From contig JAOVVO010000361.1 in the NCBI GenBank assembly GCA_028564675.1, forward strand, positions 1 through 64,000: a stretch of 64,000 nucleotides of DNA. The letters are read 5' to 3'. The notes under the pieces were generated by a model that saw only the letters and a program-made list of their open reading frames with translations, was not told where the DNA came from and did no database searches. Source of the stretch: Onchocerca lupi. Taxonomy: Eukaryota > Nematoda > Chromadorea > Rhabditida > Onchocercidae. The translations under genes were made by a program, and so were the position numbers. Below are positions 11,275 to 24,600 of this stretch, in pieces (the first letter of the stretch is position 1; the number at the start of each line of letters is the position of its first letter).

Positions 11275-14200
11275 AATGTATCCTTTTTCTCGTAAATTTT
11301 TTAGTTTTTTTTTTTTCACGTGAATTTCAGACCTTATATGGACATTGTTATTTGGTTGATTTGCTGCATTTGCTGTGTTGATTCAAAGTACATGAAAAAA
11401 AAAAAAAAAAATGAAGTGTTAATCTTGTTTTTTCTTGTCCATCAGTGAAATATATTTTTTAGATTGAATTTTGTTTTTCAAGATTTCGAGTTTTGAAGAT
11501 CTTGAATTTTTGTATACGGTTATTTTGCTGAATATGGAAAGAATTGCTTCATGTTATCCTGTTAAATTCTTTATTTTATCTGTTTATATTAATTCATCGT
11601 TTTATTCATATAGTGAGATTGGTTTAGTATACAGCAATTATGAATTGAAACAATGCGCGTAATTTTGACTTATTTCATTTGTTCTTTTATTTGACTTTTT
11701 TGCAAGATTATTGAACTATATACTGTTCAATAGCACTGGATGCAAAATGCAAAGAACACACCCAGAGTGAAAGCGGTTGATGCGAATAGAGCAGGCCTGA
11801 AATGTTAAATTTTTTTACGTCTCATCCAGAAACGGAAAATACCAAAAAGTGATTGGATGAATTGATATAATGGAAGAAAATTTGAACATTCCTGAAGATT
11901 TAGATGTGTCTTAGCGTAAGTGATACCGGGAGTAGTAATAGGTATCGCGATTTCATAATTGCTTAAACGTTAATTCATTAATTTTAACGATTGATGAATT
12001 CTAAGGCTCCAATTACGTTGTTTGAATACGTCTTTAGTGCATATATCATCTCGTGTACTCAATTCCGAAACATTGAAGATTTCATTCGAAAATAGAAAAC
12101 TTAGAATGCGGAATCCTTTAACTTATTGTTGACAACATTAGTCATCGCAACATATGTAGTATATACAACTGGTTTCTTCGGGACAACTGAAATCTCTTTT
12201 TTCTGTTAGCTATAAACAAAGGGAATGTTTAAGCTTAATTAGTTGAGAATTTTAGTTATCATTCAGCAAAAGTTGACATAATACTAATTCTCATTTCATG
12301 TTTCATATCTGTTGTACTTTCGAGTTTTTTCTTTTTTAAATCATATTACAGCATATCGTTTGATTAGCAGAAAGCCTTGTTAATTTATGGCTGAATAAAC
12401 AGTATACATTTTGAATCAAGTTTATGGAGATGATTAAATTACCAAAACGTAATATAACTGGTAATTGTATTTTTAAAAAGTTTTTTGCTTATTTGGAGAC
12501 TTTTAGGCCTCCCTCCTTTTCAAATCCATCAACGTAAGTTCTGAAATAGATAATTTTTTAATTTAATTTTAATTTCTGATTAAATCTGGTTAAAATCAAC
12601 CAGAGCACATGTTGCAGTTTTACAATAACTGAATGATATGTACAAAAAGTTTCGGATTAAGCATTCAGTTAAATGAAAATTACTCAATCAATTTGCTACA
12701 ATTCTTTTTTGTTTCTTCCCGATAACTGCTTCAAGAAGAAAAAAAAAAAGGGGCTGTGGCATTAGTAGTGCCGAATACTCTAATTCTTTAATCAAAAAAC
12801 TAAAAAAAATTAACTGAAAAAAATTTTATCCCAAAAGATGAAATGAAAATCTCCAGATAGGGCAGTTATATAAAATTCGAAATTTTGATTTAGACTTGAT
12901 TCGAAATTTCATGAATTCAAACAAAGGAGTTAAAAATTTATCGGAATCCAAGAATTTTCAATGAAATGTTTGATTTAATTATTCTTTTAAAACTACATTT
13001 TGGGGAATTTAACAAAGAAAAAGTATTAAAATGAAAGATTAAACATCTTTTTTAGAATTCAAAATTATTGTTTTTCGAAATTTATTAAGCTTGGGAAGTC
13101 TTCACATAGATTATAAATAGATTAATTTATAAATACGATTAAAAGTACTATTCATAAGATTTTAAAAATTTGAAATTTTGTTTAACACAGAAGGAAAAGA
13201 AATACTTTTTTCATATTTATATATAATTCATTTATGCATTCTGCATCTTTTTATTCATGCATTCTTTTTAACTGCTATTTTATCTTATATTTCGTGTTCT
13301 TAAAATTAAGAGAGTGATATATTTAACATTCAAATACGAAGCTAATCAAAACAAGGCTTAGAACTTTTTTTTTATTTTTCGATGTAGAAATGCAACTGAA
13401 AACTTCATTGTTAGTAAATTTAAAGTGGAAATAGGAATTTCAGAATATAAGTGCAAACAGAAAATACAAATTTTATATATTTTAAACAGTATATTATCAT
13501 AGTATGACAAGAATATGTTTATATAAATAGTATTTCAATTAATTTTCTACATATCTATATTCTTAAATGAAGCACGCGATTCCAAACAGATTAATTATTC
13601 TTATCACATACTACCGATGAATTAGAAATCGCTTTCTCTTGGCAGTTAATTTAGAACTGGATAAGTCTCGTTATGTTTTAATTTAATCCATCAATAACCA
13701 TTGCCAATAGTTTGATATTCTCATCGAGATGATATTTGAAGAAAGAAAATTATTAATTATTATCACTCATTGCTCGAAGAGAAAAAATAACCACTATTAC
13801 TATTTGAGAAAGAAAAGGAAAAATGGGAGATTTTGTTAACTGCCAAAATCTGGAAAATTTTTTTTAATTCAATTCGAAATTGATTTTTTTCCGATGTCAA
13901 TTCTCCTTAAAACTTCATATGTAATGAAAAAATTTCAACTTACTTTTGTGGTACGCATATTTTTTGTTGTGGGTAGCAAGAAATCACATCGATGATTATT
14001 ACAAAAGATGCCGCAAAAAAGATATGATAAAATGCTGCACAATCCCAACAACCACCGCTACTGTTATCACTTTTTGCCAGGATCAGATCTATTTATCCAT
14101 TTCAAAATAATCCATTACTGCTGACGTTTATACTGAAAGAATGTTAACCTAAGCGAGAATAACCTAACAGAGAAATGTTGAAGACAAGTATTTCAACTTT

Positions 14201-15079
14201 AAGCCATTGAATGAACAGACAAAATTTCAAATTAAACTTTTAGAGCAGTAATTAGAATGTCAGCTGTCTTTAAGTTAAAATGTTGAAATAGAACAATTTA
14301 ATGTGAAAAAGGATAATAGTTATTAAAACAAAAAAGTTGACAGTATGAAGAAGTTATCAACAGATAAAAGAATGCAAATGCGAATGATTGCAAACTGATA
14401 GAAGTTATTCTAAAATTTGCTTTGATAGAATATTTGTAACGATGTTGACTATTGTAATTAATGGAATTTAAGCTTTGGATAGATGAATATTATGATGAAT
14501 GTTATCATGGCAATTGGAGAACAAAAAAAAAAAAAAAAAGAAAGAAAGGAGTAGAAGGTAAAAAATAGTAGTGATTATGTAAAGATATAAAAATCGATAT
14601 AAGACATGAATGAAAATAAAAATTGGTTGTTTTTTTTTTTTCCAATATAAATTTGAATAATATTACTGAGTTGGGATGATGAAATTTTAAAAAATAACAA
14701 ATAAGGTAAATAAAATATGATGCGGGTCTTAGATTTTAAACGAAACGAAACGATCATCTAATCGTTATAAGAAAGGCTTGTTCCTTCAGCTAGCAACATT
14801 CCAATATATTTTCATATGAGAAATTTATAATTATGAATGCAGAATAAATATTTATTTCCAAAAAAAATCAATATGAACAAATGTATGCATAGGATTGAAA
14901 TCTTAATAATACTGCTTTCTCATTCAAGGACTATGCTAATTTATAATGATCATAAAAGCGAGTCTCTTCCATCTATATTTAATTCAAAATACTCCTCTTG
15001 TCGTGAAACTAGGTTTGTTTGGAATGAGGGTGCTTCACGACACTAAGTAATAGAAACACTTTATTACTTCAAATATAAT
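11275..15079. other. MED15 3' flank and convergent intergenic DNA
   Basis: 3.8 kb of AT-rich DNA after MED15. It contains homopolymer runs (A16 near 11395, A17 near 14523) and one canonical AATAAA at 12394-12399 that is probably too far to be the main MED15 poly(A) signal. I found no coding segment with splice sites, no tRNA box B and no repeated element. Confidence 0.65.
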
Positions 15080-15454
15080 ACGTGAGGTGTCGTCCAGTAT
15101 TAGCTGAGGCGGCACAAAATAATTGACAGAGATATATATGGATAACGTATAAAAAATTTAAAAATGGAATGGGAGGTAGTAGTTCGTTGAAGTGGAGTAG
15201 ACGTCGTTGGTTGATTGTGACTGAGTTGCACTGAACTGAACTGACCGAACTGATCGAACTCAACTCCCCATTTTAATTATCGTCGTTGCTTATATTTCGT
15301 TTTTTATCCACGCCCCGTCTGTCTGGGTGTCATTAAGTGCCGGCGCAGACGCTGATAATTGCCTTTTTGTTGGTTAGTCATGTGATTTGGTCTTTGGACT
15401 GGATAATCACATTTAGACAACCTTATAATTGGTTTCCTGATTACTCAACAAATT

Positions 15455-15528
15455 TAACTACCATTAAAATTACGAAATAATGTAAACAATTCAACTAATC
15501 TTAAAACTACGAAATAATGTAAACAATT
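15455..15528. repeat. Two 37-bp tandem copies inside the LTR-like element
   Basis: Copies at 15455-15491 and 15492-15528 share TACGAAATAATGTAAACAATT at their 3' ends, with a period of exactly 37 bp. Confidence 0.8.
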
Positions 15529-15541
15529 ATACGATAATTAC

Positions 15542-15661
15542 TTTAATTGCTCCAATATGTGGAGCCAGGAGCAATTAAAAGATGTTTACTTTTAATTGAT
15601 CCAATATGTGGAGACAAGAGCAACTAAAGGTTGTTTACCTTTAATTGCTCCAATATGTGGA
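15542..15661. repeat. 49-bp tandem repeat (about 2.4 copies) inside the LTR-like element
   Basis: A core, TTTAATTG(C/A)TCCAATATGTGG, starts at 15542, 15591 and 15640, a period of exactly 49 bp. Between the cores lie diverged spacers that end in GTTTAC. Such repeats in the U3 part of an LTR would be typical enhancer-type repeats. Confidence 0.85.
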
Positions 15662-15695
15662 TTAATCTTTGATCGGTTATCCCGACACCTCTCGT

Positions 15696-17224
15696 TAAAA
15701 TTTAATCAGATGCATTCCATCCAGAAAATTGTTTCTTATAATCACTGTCCGATGGAAAAACATTCCCCATAATAGAAGTGATAGTAACAGTGATAGTTCA
15801 GTGAAAATTACTGTTGAAATGAATTTTATTCATTTTTTCCTTAAGCATAATATATTTTTTTTTAGTCATATTTTCTGAATATATACTTACATTTCACAAT
15901 TTTAGAATTGAATTGTTATCACACTTCTTATTAAAGAACATTTATTCGATACATAGATACACAAACAATAAAAACTTTAGGCACTTTTGACCACAAAAAA
16001 AACTTTTGATTCAATTGCAAATACGAATTATAAATTGTTTCTTCTTGCTTCTCAAAAATCCGAAGTAACAAGTAATTTATAATTACTAATCAACTAAATA
16101 AACCAAATCTAGTGGAAAATTTTTACATCTGTAGCAAAATACTATATTGTAACTAAAAATGGAATTCATTTAACGTATTCGCCTTTACGTGATTTATTAT
16201 TCAAATTATTTCAGCTAAAATAATCGTTACTTCATATGGAGTCATTTTGTCACTATCATCTCTTTTTTTTTAATATTATCATAATTTTTTTTCCTTAACA
16301 CATTGTTCATTTATAATTAGGAAATAATTATTAACGTAGTAGAAAATATTTTTTCTACCAATCATCCAACAAAATATTATAAATAATTTGCATCTACATG
16401 GATCGAGATATAAAATTCACTTAATTACTATATGTAAGACAATTTTCAGATAAGATTTCGGAAAAGAAACTGAAACGGCTTGAAGTTGTTTATGGAAGAT
16501 ATAAAACAATATATGCTAGGGAATAATCTATTGCAAATTAAAAAAGATCCAATTCACTTTTTTCTAGAGATTTTTTTGAGATTCAGGAATTATACATTAC
16601 TATGCAAGACAGGAAGAATTATGACCATCTGAATATATGATCTTAAATATGTAAATTTAAGTGAACTTTATTCTAGCAGAAAGAAAGAGAAGTATTGTTG
16701 TCAAAATATCCCAGACAAGTTATATTTCATCCAAAGATACTATTCTAGAGAGCATAGTTGCTCTTTTGACAAAACTCTCCCACCTGAAATTGTGATTCGA
16801 AATTTTATAAATGTTCCATAAAATTTCGACCTAGAATATCTTATAGATTAATGTCAAAATATATGAAAAAAGGTAGCTATTCAGAAGGAAAAAATTGTCT
16901 CGAAATTTGAAGGGAAAATGAAATTTTTGAAAAAAAAAAAAAAAACAAAAAATCAAAGCAAGAAAATCCCGTCATAAAAACAACGTGTTAGCAAAAATTA
17001 TAAGCAGCAAAATTTTAAGAAAAAAACTGCTGGATTAATGACATAATAGCAACAGTTATAAAACTAAAGTAACATAAATTTACTAAATGATTAATATTTT
17101 TATCACGAAATCAATAAAGACAATATTCATTAAAAATAAGCAAATCAGTGTTCATCTAAAGAACACTGAGAGAAAAAAAACTTATATATCATTTTTTTTG
17201 TTTATAACAAATATTTCACGACTT
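15696..17224. other. Intergenic DNA and mua-3 3' UTR
   Basis: AT-rich, non-coding. The upper part (about 16.65-17.22 kb) should hold the mua-3 3' UTR, because the minus-strand gene ends at 17225. I see no other gene here. Confidence 0.65.
16667..16672 (-). terminator. Candidate poly(A) signal of mua-3
   Basis: AATAAA on the minus strand about 550 nt after the mua-3 stop codon. It is the nearest canonical hexamer I could find downstream of the stop. Confidence 0.35.
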
Positions 17225-18651
17225 TTAGTATTTCGAAACTCCTTTCGTTGATTTGGTTGTGGTTATTTCAGTTCGATAGCATTCAATACCACCTCCGATA
17301 GTTGGTTCAAAATTATGTGATCGTTTCACTGATGTTTTCTTATCATACACTTCATCTTCAGCCGTTAAATTGCTAACAACTGATTCCAAATCACGATCCT
17401 GAAAATGAAATTATATAATATGTTTGTTCTTATCTATCAGTTTCAGCAAAAAAATCTTGCTGAAATTGCGGAGCTATTTCATTCGCTCATGTAAACGAAT
17501 ATTTGTCGTTTTGCTTGTTCGTTTCTTCCAAATATCCTTTTAAATTCAATCGCAAAATAGTTTCATCACTAACCGTACTAAATTCGCCATTTCTACCTGC
17601 TGCTGTGTTCCAGTCGTGTCGCGTGTTACCGATGCTAAATTCAGCTATGCTTTCACCTCTTTCCTGTTCATCCTTATCTAACAATGAACTGGAATTATGA
17701 GTCCCGACCTAAAATCCCAAAAAATAAAAATAAATTAACGATGCAGTGAGTATTTGGCAGTACTGTATCTAATGGTACCATAAACATAATTCTTGTATCT
17801 GATGGTACTGTATCTAGTGATGCAGTGAACATAGTTCCTTGTATACACGATGTTCTAATCTATATTTAAATTGCGTAAAAGTTGTCGACCTGGAATGACG
17901 AGTGCGATTCAGTTGTAACTTCAATTGGTGGATATACATGAAATTCAGCGGTGGTACCATGAACATCAGCAGTAGTCAATGTCTTCTTGGTTTCCTTTCT
18001 TGTAACGTCAGTAATCACATGCCTTTTGACTTCCTCACGTATGGTATATTCGCTTGATGACTGTGACGTAGAATCATATGCATCATTATCACGATCAAGA
18101 TGCACTCGTGGAATGCGCATACCATCATCGAGATAGTCATGAAGCCTCGACACTGCTAAGGATTGATGCTGATGATTATCCATCATACCATTCCCAGACT
18201 TTAACTTCGCACGTGGAATACCTAAAAAAAAAAAAAAAAAAAAAAAAAAAACAGAAGAAATACAGCACGCTATTATATATTTATACAACAAAAAAAAGAA
18301 ACATTAGAGCTTATAAATATAAAAAGATAAGTGCCATTGAAAAATTCTTCTTTCAATTAATTTCATTTTTGAAAATAGAATAACATCCACTCTTTCATAT
18401 TTTCTCATTTTTGTATGCGAACAATCTGTTAATAGACAATATACATCTTCAAATTCAGAAACTGACCAATTTCAGGATAATATTCATGACCTGCAGCACT
18501 CACTGCTGAAAAGTCGGCACCGCTTTCACTTGATGTTGATGCTTCTAGGGTAGACCAAGGCCAAGCGCCTTTGCGATACGTAAATGGTTCACGGTATAAT
18601 AAATTCTGACGTTTGAAACAAATACATTTCGTGCAGAAATACAATAAACAG
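17225..18651 (-). other. mua-3: mua-3 exons 53-56: cytoplasmic tail
   Basis: Exons 18467-18651, 17890-18221, 17574-17708 and 17225-17398 encode about 270 residues after the membrane helix. The tail opens with a Cys-rich, basic juxtamembrane segment (CCLLYFCTKCICFKRQN). It continues as Ser/Thr-, His- and charge-rich sequence (VHLDRDNDAYDSTSQSSSEY, EEVKRHVITDVTRKETKK, TKSTKGVSKY at the C-terminus). I recognise no folded domain. By analogy with C. elegans MUA-3 it should face the intermediate filaments of the fibrous organelle. Exon 54 follows an unusually pure T27 tract. Exon 55 depends on my choice of the donor GTTAGT at 17573-17568. Reading past that donor would add about 28 residues and a stop. 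Confidence 0.8.
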
Positions 18652-21600
18652 CTGAAAAAGAAAAGTATGTAATTTAGAAATTCTGTCCTCAAATTTCATT
18701 TCTGTCTCACCTGAACTTTAAATTGAAAATCCAAAAAGATACCAAAGTGTGAGCAGAAGAAAAAGGATTGCAAGGATGACAAGCAATATCATTGAAGCTT
18801 TCGACGGTGCCACATCACAGAATTCACCGGACCAACCATCACTGCATACACAGGTAATATTATTAGTCAAGGCATTATGGACACAATCACCGTGTGAATT
18901 GCATAGATCGCAAAGTAGCGCGCCGCAAACTCGTCCTGGTTCTTCCGGATTTCCATCAACATAACCTTCCGGACAGTGACATTCATAACCTATCGTTTTG
19001 TCAACACACTCCGCAACACCTATGCATGAAGTTTTTAAAGACTGAAAACTATTAAAAAAACTATGTAAAATTCCGCAATATAAAGATCAAAAAACTTATA
19101 ATTCTAAGGCATTCCAAACATTCAAATAAAAAAAAAGTAGTATTATATTCTAAAACAAATATCATAATAAATTTTATAGCTTCAAATATTATAAAGATAA
19201 GTTATCCGTTATGTTTGCTTTAAATGTATACTGTGTCCTTCTGCACAATGTGATTCCAGTATTACGTTTCGATAGATTTTCAAGTACGTGATGTTCATTA
19301 ATAAACTAGAATTAATAGCAAAATGTAATATCAAAACTACAATCAACCTGAACAATTGGTAATTCCTAGTGCGCATTCATCGATATCACGCATTTTTAGA
19401 CATAAAGTATCCTGATCAAAGAGTTGCGTCCTTTTCTCACTTTTCCTGATATCTACATAGCCTGGGTCACAATCACATATTGCTTGATGCTCTTGATTCA
19501 TACATGTCGTATTTTTCGGACAGAAATTGACATCTGAGCAGTAATCCAGAACACAAACACTTCCGGCAATGGCATCTTTGGGTGATACATCGATAAACGA
19601 TGGCAAGCACTCGCATTTGTAGAGATGTTCCTTGAAATTGATATATTTCATCAGGTGTGTCCAATGATGATATTATTAATCAAAAAGTTGAAATCCTTCC
19701 GCAAAATTTCATTTTGGGCAATTTGAAGTAAACTGTTATTATCTGATTTTACTTAATCACTAAATTTTGTTTGAACTTTTTCCAAAAACAATTGAAACTA
19801 TTCAATAATCGAAATGAGAAGTATTATTATGCTTAGCTAACCTGATCAATACAACGGGCATTCTCAGAGCATTCATTATCCTCCTTTCGTTCACATTCAT
19901 TATAACCAGTATTGGGTAAGCATCGTCTTCCAGGATCCGATGGATTCAGATCGCGATATCCTTGTCCACATTCACAGCGATACGCATTCGGTCCCAGATC
20001 GATGCAGATACCTTTCGGATGACAATTATTCTATAAAAATAATCATAAAAATTTGCATCTGTGTTATTGTTCATTTCATAATCATTTCGTTCTTAATTTC
20101 TAAATTTCACTAATGCTTGAATTAATAAATCAATAAATATTATTTGCACACTCTTTCTTTCAAAATCAGGACATTTTTCAAATTTTACCTTCCAACATGC
20201 TTTAAATGGGTCTGGTTGATAGCTATTGATATACAAGCCGCTTTTACCGATCTGATAATTGTTCCGATCGCTAATGTACTGGATAAGCATGTAGTAGACA
20301 TCTGATGGTATCCGTACTGATCCTTTCCGGAAATAAACAGTCGAATTGAATAGAATTCCTCGATTCCATGTTGCATTAATGCTCATTGGATCCATGATTT
20401 CATTAACCTAAATGATGCAAATCTTAATAAAGTAAGAAATTTTTATTATTTTGGAAAGATATTCAGGAAAGAAAGGAATCAAGAAATTTCTAAAAATTTC
20501 AAAGATAACTCACCTCAGTGGTAACAAAAGAGCTAGCTAATGCAGTATTTGGGTAACACTGTCCGATGCCACTTTCAAATCGTCGGACAAGTTCCTTGGT
20601 GATCATATGTCGTGGATTTGCCAAGATATCGGTGTATGCCAATTTCTCCTCATCTTTACGCATTACCCATAATACAATATTCCACGCTTCCACCGGTCTA
20701 CAGACATCAGTTAGCGATGAACGCTTCTCACCGTGCGTACAACCGCATAGCGATCCTGCGATACATACCTGTAAAATAGACAGGATGATGGATGTTTCAA
20801 TAATTTTAAAATAGAAATAAGCAGAAGACAGGACATACATGATTAAACGCTGAGCGATTAAAAACTGACTAATAACATTAAATGCTATTAATTAAAATCT
20901 CAAAAGATGAAAAATTGAAATGTCTATTCAAATTTGATTTTTATAAAATTAAAGGGAAAACATTATGAAGAATTAACCTCTCCAAGTTCATTGTTACAGA
21001 TAGTAACACCACATGCTTCACCACGTGGTGATTTCGGTCGACATGGATTCAACTGGTCATAATCAGGTGCTACCTGAAGTGGTCCACCGCCAATGGCACC
21101 ATTAGTTCGTTGAATTGATTTTGCTAATTGATCCCATAATTTGCAAACATCAATTGGTGCACCAGTTGGAAGAAGTGCTACGGAGAAGTTAAACAATAAA
21201 CCATCCGGCCATGAGCTAAAAAAATGATAAAAATGATATTAAATTAATCAGTTTGCTTATGCAATACATTCAAAAAACTATTAATCTAAAAATATATGCT
21301 GAGAAAAAATTGATTTAAAAAAAAAAGTCATTAGTTTTCATTTCTTAACATTGTTTTCCTTTGAATTCGATTGTTTACCTTCAAATTTGAGATGCAAGAT
21401 ATCTAACCAGTACTTGAAAATAAAAGCAGTGAAAAAAGATAATCGACGTACCTATTAATGGTTTTCGGATGGGTAATATAATTGACATCCGTGGTAACAT
21501 AACGTGTTCCATAAGTGGTGCTACTCATCGCACGGCCAATATCTTTCTCAAACAAATGTGTTATCTCAACATACGGTGCACTATCGCTATTGCCATATTC

Positions 21601-24600
21601 CGAACTATATGCCAACATTTTAGCATCTTTATTGAGGACTCGAAGCAAAAATGGTACGTAATCGACAGCTTCGCAACGGTCATTTGGTGTCGCACGAGTT
21701 TCACCTGGACGACACATACATTTCACACCGCCAACACATACTTCATTACGTTTTATTGCGCAGTAATTATTTCGACCACACAGTATTCCATCAATACGTG
21801 GCGCATCTTGAGGTATGACCGTCGTGATTTTCTCTTTTTGGAATTCTGCAAAACCATAAATTCAATTGCGAAGCAATCATTTGCATTCAGTACGACAAAG
21901 CAGCTAAAGTAAAGGATTCGAAAATCAATCAATAAACGTATTATAAAATGTTATACACTTCTTAAATAAATCTTAATATTTCTACAACATAAATATATAT
22001 TCTTTTTTGTTTTCTTCTTTTTCATGTTGCAACGCATTTTTATTACAACAAAATATTGTCATCGTTAAAAGACCAAAAATTCAAATTCGAAAATCAAATT
22101 ACCAATGCAAACTCTGCCCGGTTCCTGCGTATTCGGTGAATTATCATAATATCCCGTTTTACAACGGCAAGTGTATCCATCATCTAAATCTTCGCAAATT
22201 GCAAATTTCTTGTCGCATGTATTGTCAGATGAGATCGAACATTCATTAAAACGGCATATTCGTCCAGGTTGCCCTGGTGGTGATTCATCGCGATATGGTT
22301 CCTTACAACGACATTCGTAACCACCTTCTAGATCGATACATTCCGCATGACGATCACAATCATTCAGATTTGCTGATTCACACTCATTGATAACTGCAAG
22401 TTTATTGTCGCTAATATACGTTATTATTGGTTCTATCATCATTATGCTATTATCAATACTTGTCATCTTTGTCTCATTATCGCCATGTAAATATGTAATT
22501 AATTCTCAATTTGGAAATTAAAGGCACAAAAGAAGGAAAAATTATGCATTACTAATGTTTTTAATTTGGAATCTCATACTATTTTAATTAACCAATCAGG
22601 GAATTGCAAAATTCATTGATATACTATCTCCAGTTAGATATTTCGGACTAGGCTTACTTACAGGAACTTTTTCTTCAAGTTGTTAAGTATCACTGAATTA
22701 AAAACTGTTAAATAACGAGAAAGCTATTTATGAAAGATATAAGAAAATGCAAATAATTGATAAATTACGATTACTAATACTAATAGCTATTTTTTGCACA
22801 TTTAAGATTTTGGAATCTCATCGCAGTGATTTTTTATTCAAAATAAGATTTAGAGATCAGTAAAGTCTTTTTCTACTACAATATTGTCATCTTTGTTCTA
22901 AACTATCAGTGAATTAATAAAACTCTATTACGTATAGTTTGTTAATTGCATTAAATAGCAAGCATTTGGCTATGATTAACAATAATTAAAAGAGCTTCTT
23001 TGCATTCGTTAAGCAAAATATATCCGGTAATTTTCTCCCTTTTTTTTCGTCATAAATTTTATTTAAAATAAAATTTGAGGGTTTTAACAATTCGGATAGT
23101 TATCCATTTAATTTCATAAGCAATTAATACAAGTCATATTTTGCGATTAAACTTGCTTTTCCCAAAATATTCAAATTTTTGAAGTAAAATTCGTTCGATA
23201 ACTTACTGTAAATACACATGGTACCAGGGTATTTTGGATTGCCATCATGATATCCATCACGACAACGACATTCGTATCCTTCCTGTTTATCAATGCAATC
23301 TGCGAAACGTGAGCAATTATTTAGGGATGGATTTCGACATTCGTTTATTTGTTGGAAGCATTTACGTCCAGGTCTATTCGGATTTGGTGATCGATCATCG
23401 GAATTTAGCGGACAACGACATGTGTAACCATCTGGCAAATCTTGACAAACTGCCATCGGATCGCAATCATTCAGTGAACGATCCAAACATTCGTTTATCT
23501 GAAATTTAAATAAAAATTTTATATATGAATCAAATGAGATAGAATCTTATAAATGTTACTTTTAGCTTAAAATAGCATTCTCTGAAACTGCGTTGAAAAT
23601 AGATAGCTTATGTTGCAAATAAACTTGATAATAGTTTGAACTTGTTAATATGAGCTAAAGAAAAAATGAGCAAACTTGTTCAATGCAAATTCGTCCAGGT
23701 CGGTTAGTTTTATCTGGTGATTGATCTATATAACCATCCCGACAACGACATGTATACTTATTCTCATTTTGGGTTTCGCTACAAATAGCAGCCGGATGAC
23801 AGTCATTCTGATTTGCATCCAAACAAATCGGTTCGGTAAGAATGCAAATACGGCCTGGCTTATTTCGAGTATCCGGTGAACGATCCACATAACCTTGTAA
23901 GCATTCACAAGTGTAAGTTTGGTTTCCTGTTGCACGACATGTTCCGGCTGGATGACAGTCATTAAGAAGTGGATCTTGGCATGGATGTTCTGAAATTTAT
24001 TAATTTCAATTTTCAGAACAAAAAAGTGTATTAAATGTTTGAATTAATAATAGTTCTTTGATTTCATTATTAAATAATTTTACAGTTGATCAGAAAGTCA
24101 ATTTTTAAAAATAACATCAATTTTTTTTCTCGATAGAAGAACAAGATAATTGTTTCATAACAATCATGCGGAATTCCAAATATGAAAGATTTAATTGAAT
24201 ATTGCAAACTTGGTGGTGGTGGAGTTGGTACAGGTGGTTCACAAACATATCCTCTTTGGGCTGTGTCAGATGAACGATCAACATATCCATGTACACATTC
24301 GCAACGATATCCTTTTGGTTCATCGTAACAAACAGCATTACGTGAACAATTATTCAAACGTGGATTTCGACATGGGCTGTCTGAATATTTGTATCAAATA
24401 TCAATTTTCATTAAAAACAAAAAAAAACTTCACATTACAGTAAGTATTTTTATGTTAATCAATCGAATATTGATTTAAGAAGAAGACTGGGAGATAATTT
24501 CAATGATATTTAAAAAGCAGATAAAAATGTGTCTATAAGTAATCAAGTACAAAAAAAAAAGGAAGAAAAGATATGTCTTACTTCTAACACAAATTCGTCC

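Larger units (their letters stand above)
15080..15695 (-). mobile_element. LTR-like element (probable solo LTR, BEL/Pao-like) or short inverted-repeat element
   Basis: A block clearly richer in G+C than its surroundings. Read on the minus strand it runs from TGTCGGGATAACC (start 15687) to CTGGACGACA (end 15088), exactly 600 bp and bounded by TG...CA. It has a GGGGCGTGGATAAA/ATATAAG TATA-like zone, then a CAGT-rich stretch like an LTR transcription start. The ends are inverted: CGTGAGGTGTCG at 15081-15092 pairs with CGACACCTCTCG at 15683-15694 (11 of 12), and the inversion extends past the TG/CA ends. I see no direct target-site duplication and no gag, pol or transposase reading frame. A solo LTR of a BEL/Pao-type retroelement is my first choice. 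A non-autonomous inverted-repeat element is the alternative. Confidence 0.5.
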
